A DNA stretch of 43,195 bases from Gammaproteobacteria bacterium (GCA_015231865.1 JADGAU010000009.1:1-43195); one strand, 5' to 3'; numbered from the stretch's first letter, positions 27,653 to 38,356 are shown. Numbers and translations are program-made. Notes: generated from the sequence alone by a model not told the origin.

Positions 27653-29962
27653 ATGTTAGAACTCTTTAATAAAATTACGACATCAGGAATTGAGGAAAAG
27701 ACTCAAACCAATAATTTTATCGTTGCTACAAACACAGGTGCTTTATTAGCCTGGATCATCACTTTTCCATATCTATTTATTTATTTTTTAATTAAAGAGT
27801 ACTCTCTATTTTTCTTTACTGTTGGTATTTTATTTCTATACCCCCTTCCCATTCTTATTAATGCTTATAAGTATTACCGCACTGCAAAAATAGTTTTTAT
27901 GAATATTGGTTACACTCATGTAACCGTTATTTCCATTTATTTTGGCATTGTTAGTGGTTTTGAGCTTTATTTTTATTTATTGCCCGTTTTAGCATTACTC
28001 TTATTTTCACCCAAAGAAAGATTTGTATTAATTGCTATGATTTTACTTTTCTGGCTTTATTACTTCATCACTCAGTTTGGTTATGAAATGTTTGAACCTA
28101 AAGCTGTATCTCCAATAATAGCCAAATTATTTTACTATTCCACCATACTCTTTGTTTTTATTTATATTACTGGTTTTACTTTATTATTTCGCTTAAATAG
28201 TTTGAAGTTACAAAATGAATTAAATCATAAATTAGATGATATTAAAGGTTTATTAACTACGGTAGAAGAAGAAAAAAATAAAAATACCCTATTGCTAAAT
28301 TCTATTGGTGAAGGTGTGTTTGGTGTAGGTAAAGATGGTTTAGTTAACTTTATTAATCCCGCGGGTCTTGAACTATTGGGTTATCAGGAAAGTGAACTAT
28401 TACATCAGAAAATCCAGCCAATTATTCACCATACTCATACAGATGGCTCCCAATACCTTATTGAAGACTGTCCTATGAACCATGCAGTTGTTAATGGTAA
28501 GGTTTCACATATTGATAATGAACTACTTTGGCGAAAAGATGGTACCTCGTTTCCTTCAGAGTACAGTGCCAGGCCAATTATGAGTGGTGGACAAATCATG
28601 GGTGCTGTTATTACCTTTGTTGATATTACAGAAAAGATTGAGGCTAAAGAGAGATTAATTTCTGAAATAGCAGATCGAAAACAATCAGAAACCATAGCTC
28701 AACATGCCAAGCAACGTTTGGAAAATATTACCAATAATATTCCTGGTGTTGTTTTTCAGTTTCAGGTCATCGATAACAGGACTTTTGCTAAATTCATTAG
28801 TGAAGGAATAAAACTACTACAATATATTGATGTGGAAGATATAACAAAAGACTTTAGTGTTTTCATGGACTCAATCTATGAGCCTGATAGAGAAATTGTC
28901 TATGGACATATCTTTAAATCAATGGAAACTTTAAATCCAATTGATTGTGATTATCGTATTAAAACTTCAAATGATGAATTTAGATGGATACACATGGCTG
29001 CTACCGCCAGCGTATTATCGAATCAAGAAAATGATGTGATGTTATTTGATATCGATGAAACCAATACAAACATCATACTCAATGGAAATTTAGTTGATGT
29101 AACCGATGCAAAAATTGCTCACAATGTCGTTGTTAAGCAACAAAAAGAGCTTGCCTCTATTCATAAACATACAAAAGATTCAATTGAATATGCTTCCTTA
29201 ATACAGGGTGCAATAGTACCCGATAATAAAGTTTTTTCTAAATATTTTACAGAGTACTTCACACTATGGAAACCTAAAGATATTGTAGGAGGTGACATTT
29301 ATCTGGTTGAAGAAGTCAGTGAAGATGAAATAATTTTAATGGTTATTGACTGTACAGGACATGGTGTACCCGGTGCTTTTGTTACCATGTTGGTTAAAGC
29401 AGTCGAACGCCAGATCATTGCTGAAATTAGTAACAACAAATTTATGCGTTCAAGTCCAGCACGAATTCTGGAGTTTTTTAATATTAATATAAAAAGAATT
29501 CTCAATCAGGAAGATGACGAATCAATTAGTAATGCAGGTTTTGATGGTGGCATTTTATACTACAATAAAAAGAAACAATATATGAAATTTGCTGGCGCTG
29601 AAACACCATTATTTTATGTTGAAGAAGGCAAGCTTAATATCATAAAAGGAGATAGACATTCGATAGGTTATAAAAAGTCAGATGCCTATTATAAATTTAA
29701 AGAACATAAAATTTCAGTACAAGCAGGAATGCAAATTTATCTAACTACTGATGGATATTTAGATCAAAATGGAGGTGATAAAGGATTTCCATTTGGTAAA
29801 AAACGTTTTAAAGCCTTAATCGAAGAACATCATAATTTTCCAATGGCTTCTCAAAAAGACATATTTATAAATGCTATCAGTAATTATCAGGGTACAGAAG
29901 AACGAAATGATGATATTACCGTTGTTGGACTAAAGTTTGCTGCCACGATCCCTACTTCTTGA
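27653..29962 (+). CDS. Membrane PAS-PAS-SpoIIE (PP2C-type) serine phosphatase
   Basis: 769 residues. About five to six membrane segments occupy residues 28-180, followed by a short coiled coil (about 182-212). PAS 1 lies at 213-330 (GEGVFGVGKDGLVNFINPAGLELLGY, ending VDITEKIEAKERL) and PAS 2 at about 358-490. The C-terminal PP2C/SpoIIE domain (about 510-765) carries metal-binding DIVGGDIY (D548), DCTGHGVPGAF (D566), TTDGYLDQ (D700) and RNDDITVVGL. Such enzymes dephosphorylate anti-sigma-antagonist proteins in partner-switching circuits. No anti-sigma factor or STAS gene is adjacent, so the target is unknown. It lies at one edge of the DNA that separates purD from purH. Confidence 0.9.
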   Translation: MLELFNKITTSGIEEKTQTNNFIVATNTGALLAWIITFPYLFIYFLIKEYSLFFFTVGILFLYPLPILINAYKYYRTAKIVFMNIGYTHVTVISIYFGIVSGFELYFYLLPVLALLLFSPKERFVLIAMILLFWLYYFITQFGYEMFEPKAVSPIIAKLFYYSTILFVFIYITGFTLLFRLNSLKLQNELNHKLDDIKGLLTTVEEEKNKNTLLLNSIGEGVFGVGKDGLVNFINPAGLELLGYQESELLHQKIQPIIHHTHTDGSQYLIEDCPMNHAVVNGKVSHIDNELLWRKDGTSFPSEYSARPIMSGGQIMGAVITFVDITEKIEAKERLISEIADRKQSETIAQHAKQRLENITNNIPGVVFQFQVIDNRTFAKFISEGIKLLQYIDVEDITKDFSVFMDSIYEPDREIVYGHIFKSMETLNPIDCDYRIKTSNDEFRWIHMAATASVLSNQENDVMLFDIDETNTNIILNGNLVDVTDAKIAHNVVVKQQKELASIHKHTKDSIEYASLIQGAIVPDNKVFSKYFTEYFTLWKPKDIVGGDIYLVEEVSEDEIILMVIDCTGHGVPGAFVTMLVKAVERQIIAEISNNKFMRSSPARILEFFNINIKRILNQEDDESISNAGFDGGILYYNKKKQYMKFAGAETPLFYVEEGKLNIIKGDRHSIGYKKSDAYYKFKEHKISVQAGMQIYLTTDGYLDQNGGDKGFPFGKKRFKALIEEHHNFPMASQKDIFINAISNYQGTEERNDDITVVGLKFAATIPTS

Positions 29963-30019
29963 GGATTAACTTTTTGATATTGATCTCTACATATCACATT
30001 GATTATTCATATAAACCTT

Positions 30020-30310
30020 TTATTTTTTTATGGGAGTAGAAAATGATTTTGGTTTAACAGCTAAAATCGAACTATCTACAGAGTTCAGTATTCTTTCTGC
30101 AGTATTTCCTATAAAAAATCCAGGTATACCTGTTCTGGCAACTGTGCCCATAATAACCAGATCAATATTATTTCTTTTTGCCAATTTTAATGCCACCTCA
30201 GCAGCTTCTCCTTTTTTAAGATGTGTTTTAATCCATAATGCATCAAGATCATAATTTCCTAAAAATTCATTGAAAGCCGTTTTATGGCGTGATTTAACAT
30301 CATGAATCAT
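30020..30310 (-). pseudogene. C-terminal fragment of a UspE-like universal stress protein
   Basis: 96 residues that match only the second half of a Usp domain: LAKRNNIDLVIMGTVARTGIPGFF, then IGNTAERILNSVDSSILAVKP. The GTVxRTG signature points to UspE. The first strand with the ATP-binding Asp is missing, as is the whole first domain of a tandem UspE. The frame opens 9 bp after the fdsD stop, without a clear ribosome-binding site. I read it as a truncated gene left at the edge of the fds insertion; a translated minidomain cannot be excluded. Confidence 0.6.
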
Positions 30311-30319
30311 TCTTTTAAC

Positions 30320-30550
30320 TTATATAATATGTTGTTTAACGGCTTCAACTACACGCGGGTGCAAATCTGATACATCACTTTGTTGCACATGAGTAACAAG
30401 GCCTTTAATCATCACTGAATTCCAGAATTTATTGAGGTGATTTGCAATGTCTTTTTTTGCTGCTTCCTCATCAGGATTCGCTGCAAAAAAGTCACCTATT
30501 TGATTCGCCATCGTAATTAACTTATTAACATCCATACTTAACCTATTCAA
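30320..30550 (-). CDS. fdsD: Formate dehydrogenase delta subunit
   Basis: 76 residues; an internal ATG would shorten it to about 71. It has the small helical pattern of FdsD: LITMANQIGDFFAA, DIANHLNKFWNSVMI, HPRVVEAV. FdsD helps assembly of the FdsABG complex. Its start overlaps the end of fdhD by 8 bp, and it closes the operon. Confidence 0.9.
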   Translation of the reverse strand: MNRLSMDVNKLITMANQIGDFFAANPDEEAAKKDIANHLNKFWNSVMIKGLVTHVQQSDVSDLHPRVVEAVKQHII

Positions 30551-31361
30551 CTATTCTATCTGTATGACTATAAGCCACATATTGCTGTTCTCTGACAAAT
30601 CCTAACAAGGTCAAACCATACTTTTCTGCTATGCGAACTGCCAAACCTGTTGGTGCTGAAATTGCCACTAGTACATTAAAATCAGCCATCACCACCTTCT
30701 GTACCATCTCATAACTTGCACGGCTAGAAGTTAAAATAAAACCACCATGCACATCATTCTTTTTGAGTGTACCTAGCAATTTATCTAAAGCATTATGCCG
30801 ACCGACATCTTCACGCAAATACGCAATATTACCGTCTTCGTCTACCCAAGCACAAGCATGCGTTGCTCCCGTTTCATTCTGCAAATATTGTTTGGTTCTC
30901 ATTTCTTGATGGGCCTTAAAAACACTTTGTCGGCTTAACGGTTGGCATGTTGATTTCTGAACATTATAGTGATCATCCGGTAACCGAAAAACTTGCTGTA
31001 AACTTTCGGCACCACATAATCCACAAGCTGTGCGTCCTGCCATATTACGCCGACGCACTTTTAATTGTGCAAAACGTTCACTCGCTATCTCAATATGCAG
31101 CTCAATACCATCAGCTTGCTGTTGCACTTCAATATCATACAGCTCACTTTTATCTTGCAAGATACCTTCAGTTAAAGAAAAACCCAAAGCAAAATCTTCT
31201 AAATCTTTTGGTGTCGCTAACATAACCGCGTGCGAGACACCGTTATACACCAGCGCAATTGGCACCTCTTCAGCCAACTGATCTGAAGCTTCTGACAGCT
31301 CACCTTCTCGCCAACGTTGCACTATAAACGTTTGTGATGATCTTGTCGTTTGTTTCAACAT
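30543..31361 (-). CDS. fdhD: Formate dehydrogenase accessory sulfurtransferase FdhD (FdsC)
   Basis: 272 residues. It has EEVPIALVYNG, DFALGFSLTEGI, the sulfur-carrying motif CGLCG (C113, C116), and a C-terminal SAPTGLAVRIAEKYGLTLLGF. It passes sulfur from the desulfurase IscS to the molybdenum cofactor for formate dehydrogenase. It lies 41 bp after fdsA and overlaps fdsD, in the fdsGBACD order. Confidence 0.96.
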   Translation of the reverse strand: MLKQTTRSSQTFIVQRWREGELSEASDQLAEEVPIALVYNGVSHAVMLATPKDLEDFALGFSLTEGILQDKSELYDIEVQQQADGIELHIEIASERFAQLKVRRRNMAGRTACGLCGAESLQQVFRLPDDHYNVQKSTCQPLSRQSVFKAHQEMRTKQYLQNETGATHACAWVDEDGNIAYLREDVGRHNALDKLLGTLKKNDVHGGFILTSSRASYEMVQKVVMADFNVLVAISAPTGLAVRIAEKYGLTLLGFVREQQYVAYSHTDRIVE

Positions 31362-31402
31362 TTCGTTAAATCATCGACTTAATTAGACTTGTTAACGATT
31401 AG

Positions 31403-34270
31403 TTAATTAACAACAGCAGGCTTGGTCGGCAAAATCCCTGTCAAACCAATTTGAGACTCACTAAAGTCTTTGTATTTTTTTTGCCATTCTGACAGTTGCG
31501 TCACTTTGTTAACTTGAACCGCAGTGACTTTATATTCAGGACAATTAGTTGCCCAGTCAGAATTCTCTGTTGTAATCACATTTGCACCAGATTCAGGGTG
31601 ATGGAATGTAGTATAGACCACTCCTGGTTGTACGCGTTCAGTGATAGTTGCACGCAAGACAGTTTTGCCTGAACGGCTTGAAATTTCAACCTTATCACCA
31701 TCTTGTATAGCACGCTCTTCTGCATCGTGCGGATGTATTTCAATTCTATCTTCGTCATGCCATACTTTATTATACGTACGGCGTGATTGCGCACCCACAT
31801 TGTATTGAGACAGAATCCGACCTGTAGTTAGAATAAGTGGATACTTAGCATTTACTTTTTCTTTCGTTGGTACATATTGGGTAATAAAAAACTTACCTTT
31901 ACCACGCACAAATTTATTAATATGCATCGTTGGTGTACCCGTTGGTGCTTCATCATTACAAGGCCATTGAATACTGCCTAATTCATTTAATTTTCTAAAA
32001 TTTACACCTTTAAAGGTTGGTGTTAGTGCCGCAATTTCATCCATAATATCACTGGCATGGCTATATTGCATTGGATAACCCAAAGCATCAGAAAGTTTTG
32101 TGGTAATTTCCCAGTCTTCCATACCATTTTTTGGCGTCATCACTCGGCGTACTGGCGAAATGCGGCGCTCTGCATTGGTAAACGTACCGTTTTTCTCTAA
32201 AAATGATGCGCCAGGCAAGAATACATGGGCAAACATTGCAGTTTCATTAAGGAACAAGTCCTGCACGATCACACATTCCATATTTTCTAATGCTTGCGTC
32301 ACATGTTTGGTATTGGGATCTGACTGTGCAATATCTTCACCGACACAATAGAGTGCTTTAAAACCACCTTCAGCAGCGAGATCCAACATATTAGGAATAC
32401 GCAAACCTGGATCTTGGCTTAACTTAACACCCCAAGCACTTTCAAACTCAGCATGGGCTTCATTATCTTGAACATGGCGATAACCTGGAAATTCATGAGG
32501 CATAGAGCCCATATCACATGAGCCCTGAACATTATTCTGTCCACGCATTGGATTGACACCAACGCCTTCGCGACCAATGTTACCAGTTGCCATTGCTAAG
32601 TTAGCAATACCCATCACCGTGGTTGAGCCTTGGCTATGCTCTGTCACACCCAAACCATAGTAAATCGCAGCATTGCCGCCCGTTGCAAACAAACGAGATG
32701 CCTCGCGTACTTTGTTGGCATCAATACCCAACGCTTCAGCGAGTGCTTCTGGTGAGTTATCAGGCTTCGCTGCAAACTCACGCCATGCTTCAAAAGAGTC
32801 CCAGTCACAACGTTCTTTAACGAAGTCTTCTTGCACCAAACCTTCTGTCACAATCACATGCGACATGGCGGAAATCAAAGCAACATTTGACCCTGGACGT
32901 AAGTTCAGATGATAGTCCGCACGAATATGAGGTGAATTTTCTACTAAATCAATTTGCCTTGGATCTGCAACAATCAACTTCGCACCTTCTCGTAGACGAC
33001 GCTTCATTTGTGAACCAAAAACCGGATGTGCATCCGTTGGATTTGAACCCATAATAAAAATCACATCTGACTGCATCACCGAATCAAATGTTTGAGTACC
33101 AGCAGACTCACCAAGCGTCTGCTTTAAACCATATCCGGTAGGGCTATGGCAAACGCGCGCACAGGTATCAACATTGTTTGTGCCTAATACAGCTCTCACA
33201 AGTTTTTGCGTGACATAGACTTCTTCATTGGTGCAGCGAGATGAGGTAATACCTCCGGCCGAGCCTTTACCATATTTAGCTTGAATACGTTTAATTTCAG
33301 AAGCTGCATATTGAATCGCTTCTTCCCAACCGACTTTTTGCCATTCATCATGAATACTTTTACGAATCATTGGTGTTGTTATTCGATCTTGGTGGGTTGC
33401 ATAACCCCAAGCAAAACGACCTTTTACACAGGAATGTCCATGATTGGCACCACCATCTTTATTTGGCGTCATGCGGATCACTTCTTCTCCCTTCATTTCA
33501 GCATTAAAACTACAACCAACGCCACAATAGGCACAAGTTGTTGTAACTTTATGCTCTGGTATACCTGCATCAATCACGGTTTTATCCATCAATGTCGCCG
33601 TTGGACAAGCTTGTACACATGCTCCGCAAGACACACATTCAGAATCAAAAAAGTTCTTATGGCCTGTAGACACTTTACTATCAAAGCCACGTCCATCAAT
33701 CGTTAACGCAAATGAACCTTGCGTTTCTTCACAAGCACGGACACAACGGGAACAAACAATACATTTAGAAGGGTCAAAAGTAAAATATGGGTTTGATTCA
33801 TCTTTTTCTGCTTGTAGGTGATTCTTACCTTGATAACCATAACGAACATCACGCAAGCCAACTGCACCAGCCATATTTTGCAACTCACAATCGCCATTGG
33901 CTGAACAGGTGAGACAATCTAATGGATGATCGGATATATAAAGTTCCATCACACCTCTACGGATGTCGGCTAAGGCATTTGTTTGTGTTTTCACGACTTG
34001 GCCTTGAGCCACAGGTGTTGTGCAAGAAGCCTGCATTCCTCGTGCGCCCTCAATTTCGACCAAACATAAACGACAAGAACCAAATGCTTCTAGTGAATCG
34101 GTTGCACACAGCTTAGGCACAGTCACACCAGCTACTTGTGCTGCATGCATAATTGATGTACCTTCAGGCACCACAATATCAGCGCCATCAATATTGAGTG
34201 TTATCATGGTATCGCTCGCTTGCTTTGGCGTGCCATAATCTTTTTCTGTGTCGTATTTAATATCATCCAT
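31403..34270 (-). CDS. fdsA: NAD-dependent formate dehydrogenase alpha subunit (molybdenum, Cys type)
   Basis: 955 residues. An N-terminal 2Fe-2S domain (CATDSLEAFGSCRLC) is followed by a His-Cys cluster (HPLDCLTCSANGDC). Two 4Fe-4S sites come next (CIVCSRCVRAC and CVSCGACVQACP), then the bis-MGD domain opening with CAYCGVGC. The metal ligand is Cys374 in RVCHSP, with the neighbouring His, so it is the cysteine form, not selenocysteine. AAGGA before the ATG supports the start. With FdsB and FdsG it oxidises formate to CO2 and reduces NAD+ in the cytosol. It points to formate or C1 use, or to NADH supply in an autotroph. Confidence 0.97.
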   Translation of the reverse strand: MDDIKYDTEKDYGTPKQASDTMITLNIDGADIVVPEGTSIMHAAQVAGVTVPKLCATDSLEAFGSCRLCLVEIEGARGMQASCTTPVAQGQVVKTQTNALADIRRGVMELYISDHPLDCLTCSANGDCELQNMAGAVGLRDVRYGYQGKNHLQAEKDESNPYFTFDPSKCIVCSRCVRACEETQGSFALTIDGRGFDSKVSTGHKNFFDSECVSCGACVQACPTATLMDKTVIDAGIPEHKVTTTCAYCGVGCSFNAEMKGEEVIRMTPNKDGGANHGHSCVKGRFAWGYATHQDRITTPMIRKSIHDEWQKVGWEEAIQYAASEIKRIQAKYGKGSAGGITSSRCTNEEVYVTQKLVRAVLGTNNVDTCARVCHSPTGYGLKQTLGESAGTQTFDSVMQSDVIFIMGSNPTDAHPVFGSQMKRRLREGAKLIVADPRQIDLVENSPHIRADYHLNLRPGSNVALISAMSHVIVTEGLVQEDFVKERCDWDSFEAWREFAAKPDNSPEALAEALGIDANKVREASRLFATGGNAAIYYGLGVTEHSQGSTTVMGIANLAMATGNIGREGVGVNPMRGQNNVQGSCDMGSMPHEFPGYRHVQDNEAHAEFESAWGVKLSQDPGLRIPNMLDLAAEGGFKALYCVGEDIAQSDPNTKHVTQALENMECVIVQDLFLNETAMFAHVFLPGASFLEKNGTFTNAERRISPVRRVMTPKNGMEDWEITTKLSDALGYPMQYSHASDIMDEIAALTPTFKGVNFRKLNELGSIQWPCNDEAPTGTPTMHINKFVRGKGKFFITQYVPTKEKVNAKYPLILTTGRILSQYNVGAQSRRTYNKVWHDEDRIEIHPHDAEERAIQDGDKVEISSRSGKTVLRATITERVQPGVVYTTFHHPESGANVITTENSDWATNCPEYKVTAVQVNKVTQLSEWQKKYKDFSESQIGLTGILPTKPAVVN

Positions 34271-34317
34271 GATTAGTCCTTGCTACTATTTTTCTTGGTA
34301 ACTAAGTTGTGGTCACT

Positions 34318-35871
34318 TCATTTGTGTTGGGATTCAAAATCTTTAGGAAAATGGTTAAGTGCGCTCAATACTGGATAAGGTGTCATCCCGCCCATTGCAC
34401 ATAAGGAGCCACTCATCATCGTGTCAGATAAATCACGTACTAGTTGCAAATTCTTTTCATAATCCTGACCTGAAGTCATTTTATGAAGCACTTCTAAGCC
34501 ACGCACAGCGCCAATACGACAAGGCGTACATTTGCCACAGCTTTCAATCGCACAAAACTCAAAGGCATAACACGCCATTTTAGCCATATCAACAGTATCA
34601 TCAAAAGCAACAATACCGCCATGACCTAAGACTGCTTCTATTTTAGCAAACGCCTCATAATCGAGTGGCGTATCAAATTGACTCTCTGGCAAATAAGCAC
34701 CTAATGGTCCGCCAACTTGCACAGCTTTAATTGGGCGACCTGTCGCAGAACCACCACCATAGTCATAAAGCAGCTCTCGCAATGTAGCACCAAAAGCCAG
34801 TTCAACCAAACCACCTTGCTTAATATTACCTGCCAATTGAATTGGTAATGTACCGCGGGAACGCCCCATACCATAATCAGCATAATACTGTGCCCCTTTA
34901 TCTAAAATAATCGGCACAGTCGCTAAACTAATAACATTATTAACCACGGTTGGTTTAGCAAATAAACCTTCAACCGCTGGTAGCGGAGGTTTAAAGCGCA
35001 CCAAACCGCGTTTACCTTCTAAACTTTCTAATAACGCGGTTTCTTCACCACAAATATAAGCGCCCGCTGCGCGACGTACTTCTATATAAAAGGATTTGCC
35101 CGAGCCTTTAATGTCATCACCTAAGTAGCCAGCATTATAAGCCTTGCTAATTGTTTCATTCAATATCGCTAGTGAGTGTGGGTACTCACTTCTTAAATAA
35201 ATATAACCTTGTGTCGCGCCAACTGCCAATCCAGCAATAGTCATACCTTCAATTAAAACAAACGGATCATTTTCCATTATCATACGGTCTGAGAAAGTAC
35301 CTGAATCACCTTCATCAGCATTACAGACAATATATTTTTGATTTGCAGATGCACCTAATACAGTATTCCACTTAATTCCTGTTGGAAATGCTGCGCCACC
35401 ACGACCTCGCAAGCCAGAATCAGTGACTGCTTTGACAATATCTTCGCTAGACATCGTCAGTGCATTTTTTAAACCTTTATATCCATCAAGTTCAATATAA
35501 TCATCTAAAGAAACAGGGTCGGAAATACCGGCTCGCGCGAAAGTTAATCGATGCTGCTTTTTCAGCCATTTTAATTCTTTGACAAGACCTAGATAAAGCG
35601 AGTGTTCTTTTGCAGTATTTGACAAAGCATCTGTAAAGTTCGCATCAAATAAGCTGCTGACATCTTTAGGTTTTACTGGTGCAAAAGCAACACGCCCTTG
35701 TTCAGTTTCGACTTCAACGAATGGTTCTAACCAAAACAATCCCCGAGAACCATTGCGTATTAGCACAATCTCAACACCACGCTTATCTGCTTCTGCTTGT
35801 ATGGCTTTTGCTGTTCGATTAGCACCCAATGACAGTGCTGTGGAATCGCGAGGTACAAAGACTTTAATCAT
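34318..35871 (-). CDS. fdsB: NAD-dependent formate dehydrogenase beta subunit
   Basis: 517 residues, NuoF-like. An N-terminal thioredoxin-like extension (about 1-100) precedes the FMN site [16 protein letters not shown] and the NAD-site segment [14 protein letters not shown]. The C-terminal 4Fe-4S site is [12 protein letters not shown]. It passes electrons from the alpha subunit to NAD+. Its start overlaps the fdsG stop by 8 bp. Confidence 0.96.
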   Translation of the reverse strand: MIKVFVPRDSTALSLGANRTAKAIQAEADKRGVEIVLIRNGSRGLFWLEPFVEVETEQGRVAFAPVKPKDVSSLFDANFTDALSNTAKEHSLYLGLVKELKWLKKQHRLTFARAGISDPVSLDDYIELDGYKGLKNALTMSSEDIVKAVTDSGLRGRGGAAFPTGIKWNTVLGASANQKYIVCNADEGDSGTFSDRMIMENDPFVLIEGMTIAGLAVGATQGYIYLRSEYPHSLAILNETISKAYNAGYLGDDIKGSGKSFYIEVRRAAGAYICGEETALLESLEGKRGLVRFKPPLPAVEGLFAKPTVVNNVISLATVPIILDKGAQYYADYGMGRSRGTLPIQLAGNIKQGGLVELAFGATLRELLYDYGGGSATGRPIKAVQVGGPLGAYLPESQFDTPLDYEAFAKIEAVLGHGGIVAFDDTVDMAKMACYAFEFCAIESCGKCTPCRIGAVRGLEVLHKMTSGQDYEKNLQLVRDLSDTMMSGSLCAMGGMTPYPVLSALNHFPKDFESQHK

Positions 35872-36343
35872 GGATCACCTCGTTAACGATGTCATCAATC
35901 TGCTTCATATCAACACGGCCATAAATCTCTTCATTCATCATCACGGATGGAGAGCAGGCACAGTTCCCTAAGCAGTAAACTGGTAACAAGGTGATTTTAC
36001 CATCGGCCGTTGTATTATGATAATCAACACTCAATTTTGCTTTAATATAAGCCTCAAGTTTTTCAGATCCCATGGCTTGACAAGATTCGGCACGGCATAC
36101 CTGCAAGACATGCTTGCCAACAGGGTGTGTTCTAAAATGATGATAAAAACTGATAAAACCATGAACTTCGGCAATAGACAAAGCCATCGCTTTTGATACT
36201 TGCGGGTAAATTTCTTCAGGAATATACCCGATATCATCTTGAATAGCATGCATTAAAGGGAGTAGTGCGCCAGGCAAACCTTTATGTGCATCAATATGCG
36301 CTTCTATTTTGATCAAGTCAGCGGCAGCAAGTGTATCAGACAA
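35864..36343 (-). CDS. fdsG: NAD-dependent formate dehydrogenase gamma subunit
   Basis: 159 residues, NuoE-like thioredoxin fold. The four 2Fe-2S ligands C83, C88, C124 and C128 lie in CRAESC and CLGNC. It is the first gene of the fds operon on the minus strand, and its upstream 350 bp should hold the promoter. Confidence 0.95.
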   Translation of the reverse strand: MSDTLAAADLIKIEAHIDAHKGLPGALLPLMHAIQDDIGYIPEEIYPQVSKAMALSIAEVHGFISFYHHFRTHPVGKHVLQVCRAESCQAMGSEKLEAYIKAKLSVDYHNTTADGKITLLPVYCLGNCACSPSVMMNEEIYGRVDMKQIDDIVNEVIHD

Positions 36344-36700
36344 TACGATTCCTCAAAATTATTGACAAATTGTAACTCACTCCATCATTCTATACCTAAA
36401 CCGCCGCTTGATAAAGCCTAAAAAGAATTTGGAATATAGCTTATATTGCCAATAGCCATGGTAAGATTGTACTAAGAGCCTGATGAAATTTTTTGAAAAA
36501 TATAAGATTTTAGAATTTTCATATCGCCATCGAGTATAAACACAGTTATTTTATCTAGAGTTATACAAGAATGCTTCTACCCAACAGAACGATAGAAATT
36601 GTGCAGACATTATCATAACGTATTGCCATTTCAGCAAATATTTTCATATAATTTTTCAGTTTTCAAAAATACTGTCAACTTTCAACTGTCAACTATTTTT
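36344..36700. other. 357-bp gap between purH and fdsG
   Basis: No gene was recognised on either strand, and no N-terminal half of the UspE-like fragment is visible. On the minus strand TATAGAAT at about 36392-36399 could be an extended -10 for fds, but no convincing -35 was seen. The end next to purH carries the repeats at 36655-36694. Confidence 0.5.
36655..36694. repeat. Short repeat block after purH, shared with prs
   Basis: TTCAGTTTTCA (36655-36665) is followed by two ACTGTCAACT copies (36671-36680 and 36685-36694), just before the purH stop. The same words in the same order flank the prs stop at 13049-13108. Confidence 0.8.
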
Positions 36701-38296
36701 TTAATGCCTAAAATGCCTCATTCCGGTAAACATCATAGCAATACCATGTTCATCAGCTGCAGCAATAACTTCATCATCTCTCATTGAACCACCCGGCTGA
36801 ATTACTGCTTTAATACCGGCTTCTGCTGCTGCATCTAAACCATCTCTAAATGGGAAAAAAGCATCCGATGCCATGACTGAACCTTCAACGACTAAACCCT
36901 CATCAGCTGCTTTAATACCTGCAATTTTAGCTGAATAGACACGACTCATTTGACCCGCCCCAATGCCAATCGTTTGCTGATTTTTAGCATAAACAATCGC
37001 ATTGGATTTCACAAACTTAGCAACTTTCCAGCAAAATAATAAATCATCAATTTGTTCTGCTGTGGGAACAGTTTCTGTCACTAATTTTAAATCTTCTTTC
37101 GAAATTAAGCCTAAATCCCTTTCCTGAACCAGTAAACCACCATTAACACGTTTATAATCCAATGTTTGCACATGTGGGCCCCACTGACCGCAAGCAAGAA
37201 CTCGAACATTTTTCTTTTCGGCCAATATAGGTAAGGCTGCATCATCAATAGAAGGTGCAATAATGACTTCAACAAATTGTCGTTTAATTATTTCAGCTGC
37301 TACATCAGCATGTAATGGCTCATTAAAAGCAATTATGCCTCCAAAAGCCGAAGTAGGATCAGTCTCAAAAGCCTTGTCATAAGCCTTCATTTGGGTATCT
37401 GCAACAGCAACACCACAAGGATTCGCATGTTTAACAATAACGCAGGCAGGTGCTGTGGTAAATTGTTTAACACACTCTAAAGCCGCATCAGTATCGGCAA
37501 TATTATTGTATGAAAGTTCTTTTCCCTGAACTTGTTTTGCTGTTGAAATACCTAATTCTGCAGGATTAGCTTCAACATAAAATGCTGCTTTTTGATGTGG
37601 ATTTTCTCCATATCGCATTGATTGGGCATGATGAAATTGTAAGTTACAGGTTTGAGAAAAAGTATTATGCTTTAATTCCTCTTGAGCTGAATCAATACTT
37701 TCCAGCTTAATTCCTCCCAAATAATTGGCAATTTGACCATCATAATTTGCAGTGTGCTCATAGGCTTTTACTGCTAATTTAAATCGGGAAGCATGTGTCA
37801 TTGAGCCATCATTACTTTCTAATTCTGAAATAATATCTGAATAATCGCTTGGATTAACAACAATACTAACACTGTCATGATTTTTAGCCGCAGAACGAAC
37901 CATCGCAGGACCACCAATATCAATATTTTCAATGGCAGTGGCTAAATCACAATCTGGCTTTGCAATTGTTTCTGCAAACGGGTACAAATTAACAACAACC
38001 ATATCAATAGCAGTAATGCCATGCTCCTGCATAACATCATCATCGATCCCTCTTCTACCCAAAATACCTCCATGAATAGTTGGATGAAGTGTTTTTACCC
38101 GTCCAGCCATCATTTCAGGAAAACCGGTATGTTCAGATACTTCAATAACCGCAATGCCATTATCCGCCAGCATTTTTGCTGTACCACCGGTTGACAAAAT
38201 TTTTACTGATAAAGCATCCAGAGCTTTTGCCAGCTCAATAATACCGGTTTTATCTGAAACACTAATCAGGGCTGTTTTAATTTTAACTTTATCCAT
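36701..38296 (-). CDS. purH: Bifunctional AICAR transformylase / IMP cyclohydrolase
   Basis: 531 residues. The N-terminal MGS-like cyclohydrolase domain has [18 protein letters not shown] and STGGTAKML. The C-terminal AICAR transformylase domain has [27 protein letters not shown], and the end [20 protein letters not shown]. It performs the last two steps of IMP synthesis. It lies downstream of fis, as is common, but purD no longer follows it. Confidence 0.98.
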   Translation of the reverse strand: MDKVKIKTALISVSDKTGIIELAKALDALSVKILSTGGTAKMLADNGIAVIEVSEHTGFPEMMAGRVKTLHPTIHGGILGRRGIDDDVMQEHGITAIDMVVVNLYPFAETIAKPDCDLATAIENIDIGGPAMVRSAAKNHDSVSIVVNPSDYSDIISELESNDGSMTHASRFKLAVKAYEHTANYDGQIANYLGGIKLESIDSAQEELKHNTFSQTCNLQFHHAQSMRYGENPHQKAAFYVEANPAELGISTAKQVQGKELSYNNIADTDAALECVKQFTTAPACVIVKHANPCGVAVADTQMKAYDKAFETDPTSAFGGIIAFNEPLHADVAAEIIKRQFVEVIIAPSIDDAALPILAEKKNVRVLACGQWGPHVQTLDYKRVNGGLLVQERDLGLISKEDLKLVTETVPTAEQIDDLLFCWKVAKFVKSNAIVYAKNQQTIGIGAGQMSRVYSAKIAGIKAADEGLVVEGSVMASDAFFPFRDGLDAAAEAGIKAVIQPGGSMRDDEVIAAADEHGIAMMFTGMRHFRH

Positions 38297-38341
38297 ATTG
38301 TTTTTTCCTAGAACTTACGATTGAATAAAAAATGAATTGGA

Positions 38342-38356
38342 AACGATGGAATCGTT
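38342..38356 (-). promoter_or_regulatory. Small hairpin between fis and purH
   Basis: AACGAT (38342-38347) and ATCGTT (38351-38356) form a short stem; on the minus strand a T-rich stretch follows. It may be an attenuator or a weak terminator between fis and purH. Confidence 0.3.

Noticed and set aside
33100-33160. Selenocysteine in formate dehydrogenase
   Set aside because: The active-site codon region reads RVCHSP with a normal Cys; no in-frame TGA or SECIS-like need exists.
33281-33706. 141-codon frame on the plus strand inside fdsA
   Set aside because: It is antisense to conserved iron-sulfur and molybdopterin domains, its composition is that of a reverse-complement shadow, and no ribosome-binding site was evident.
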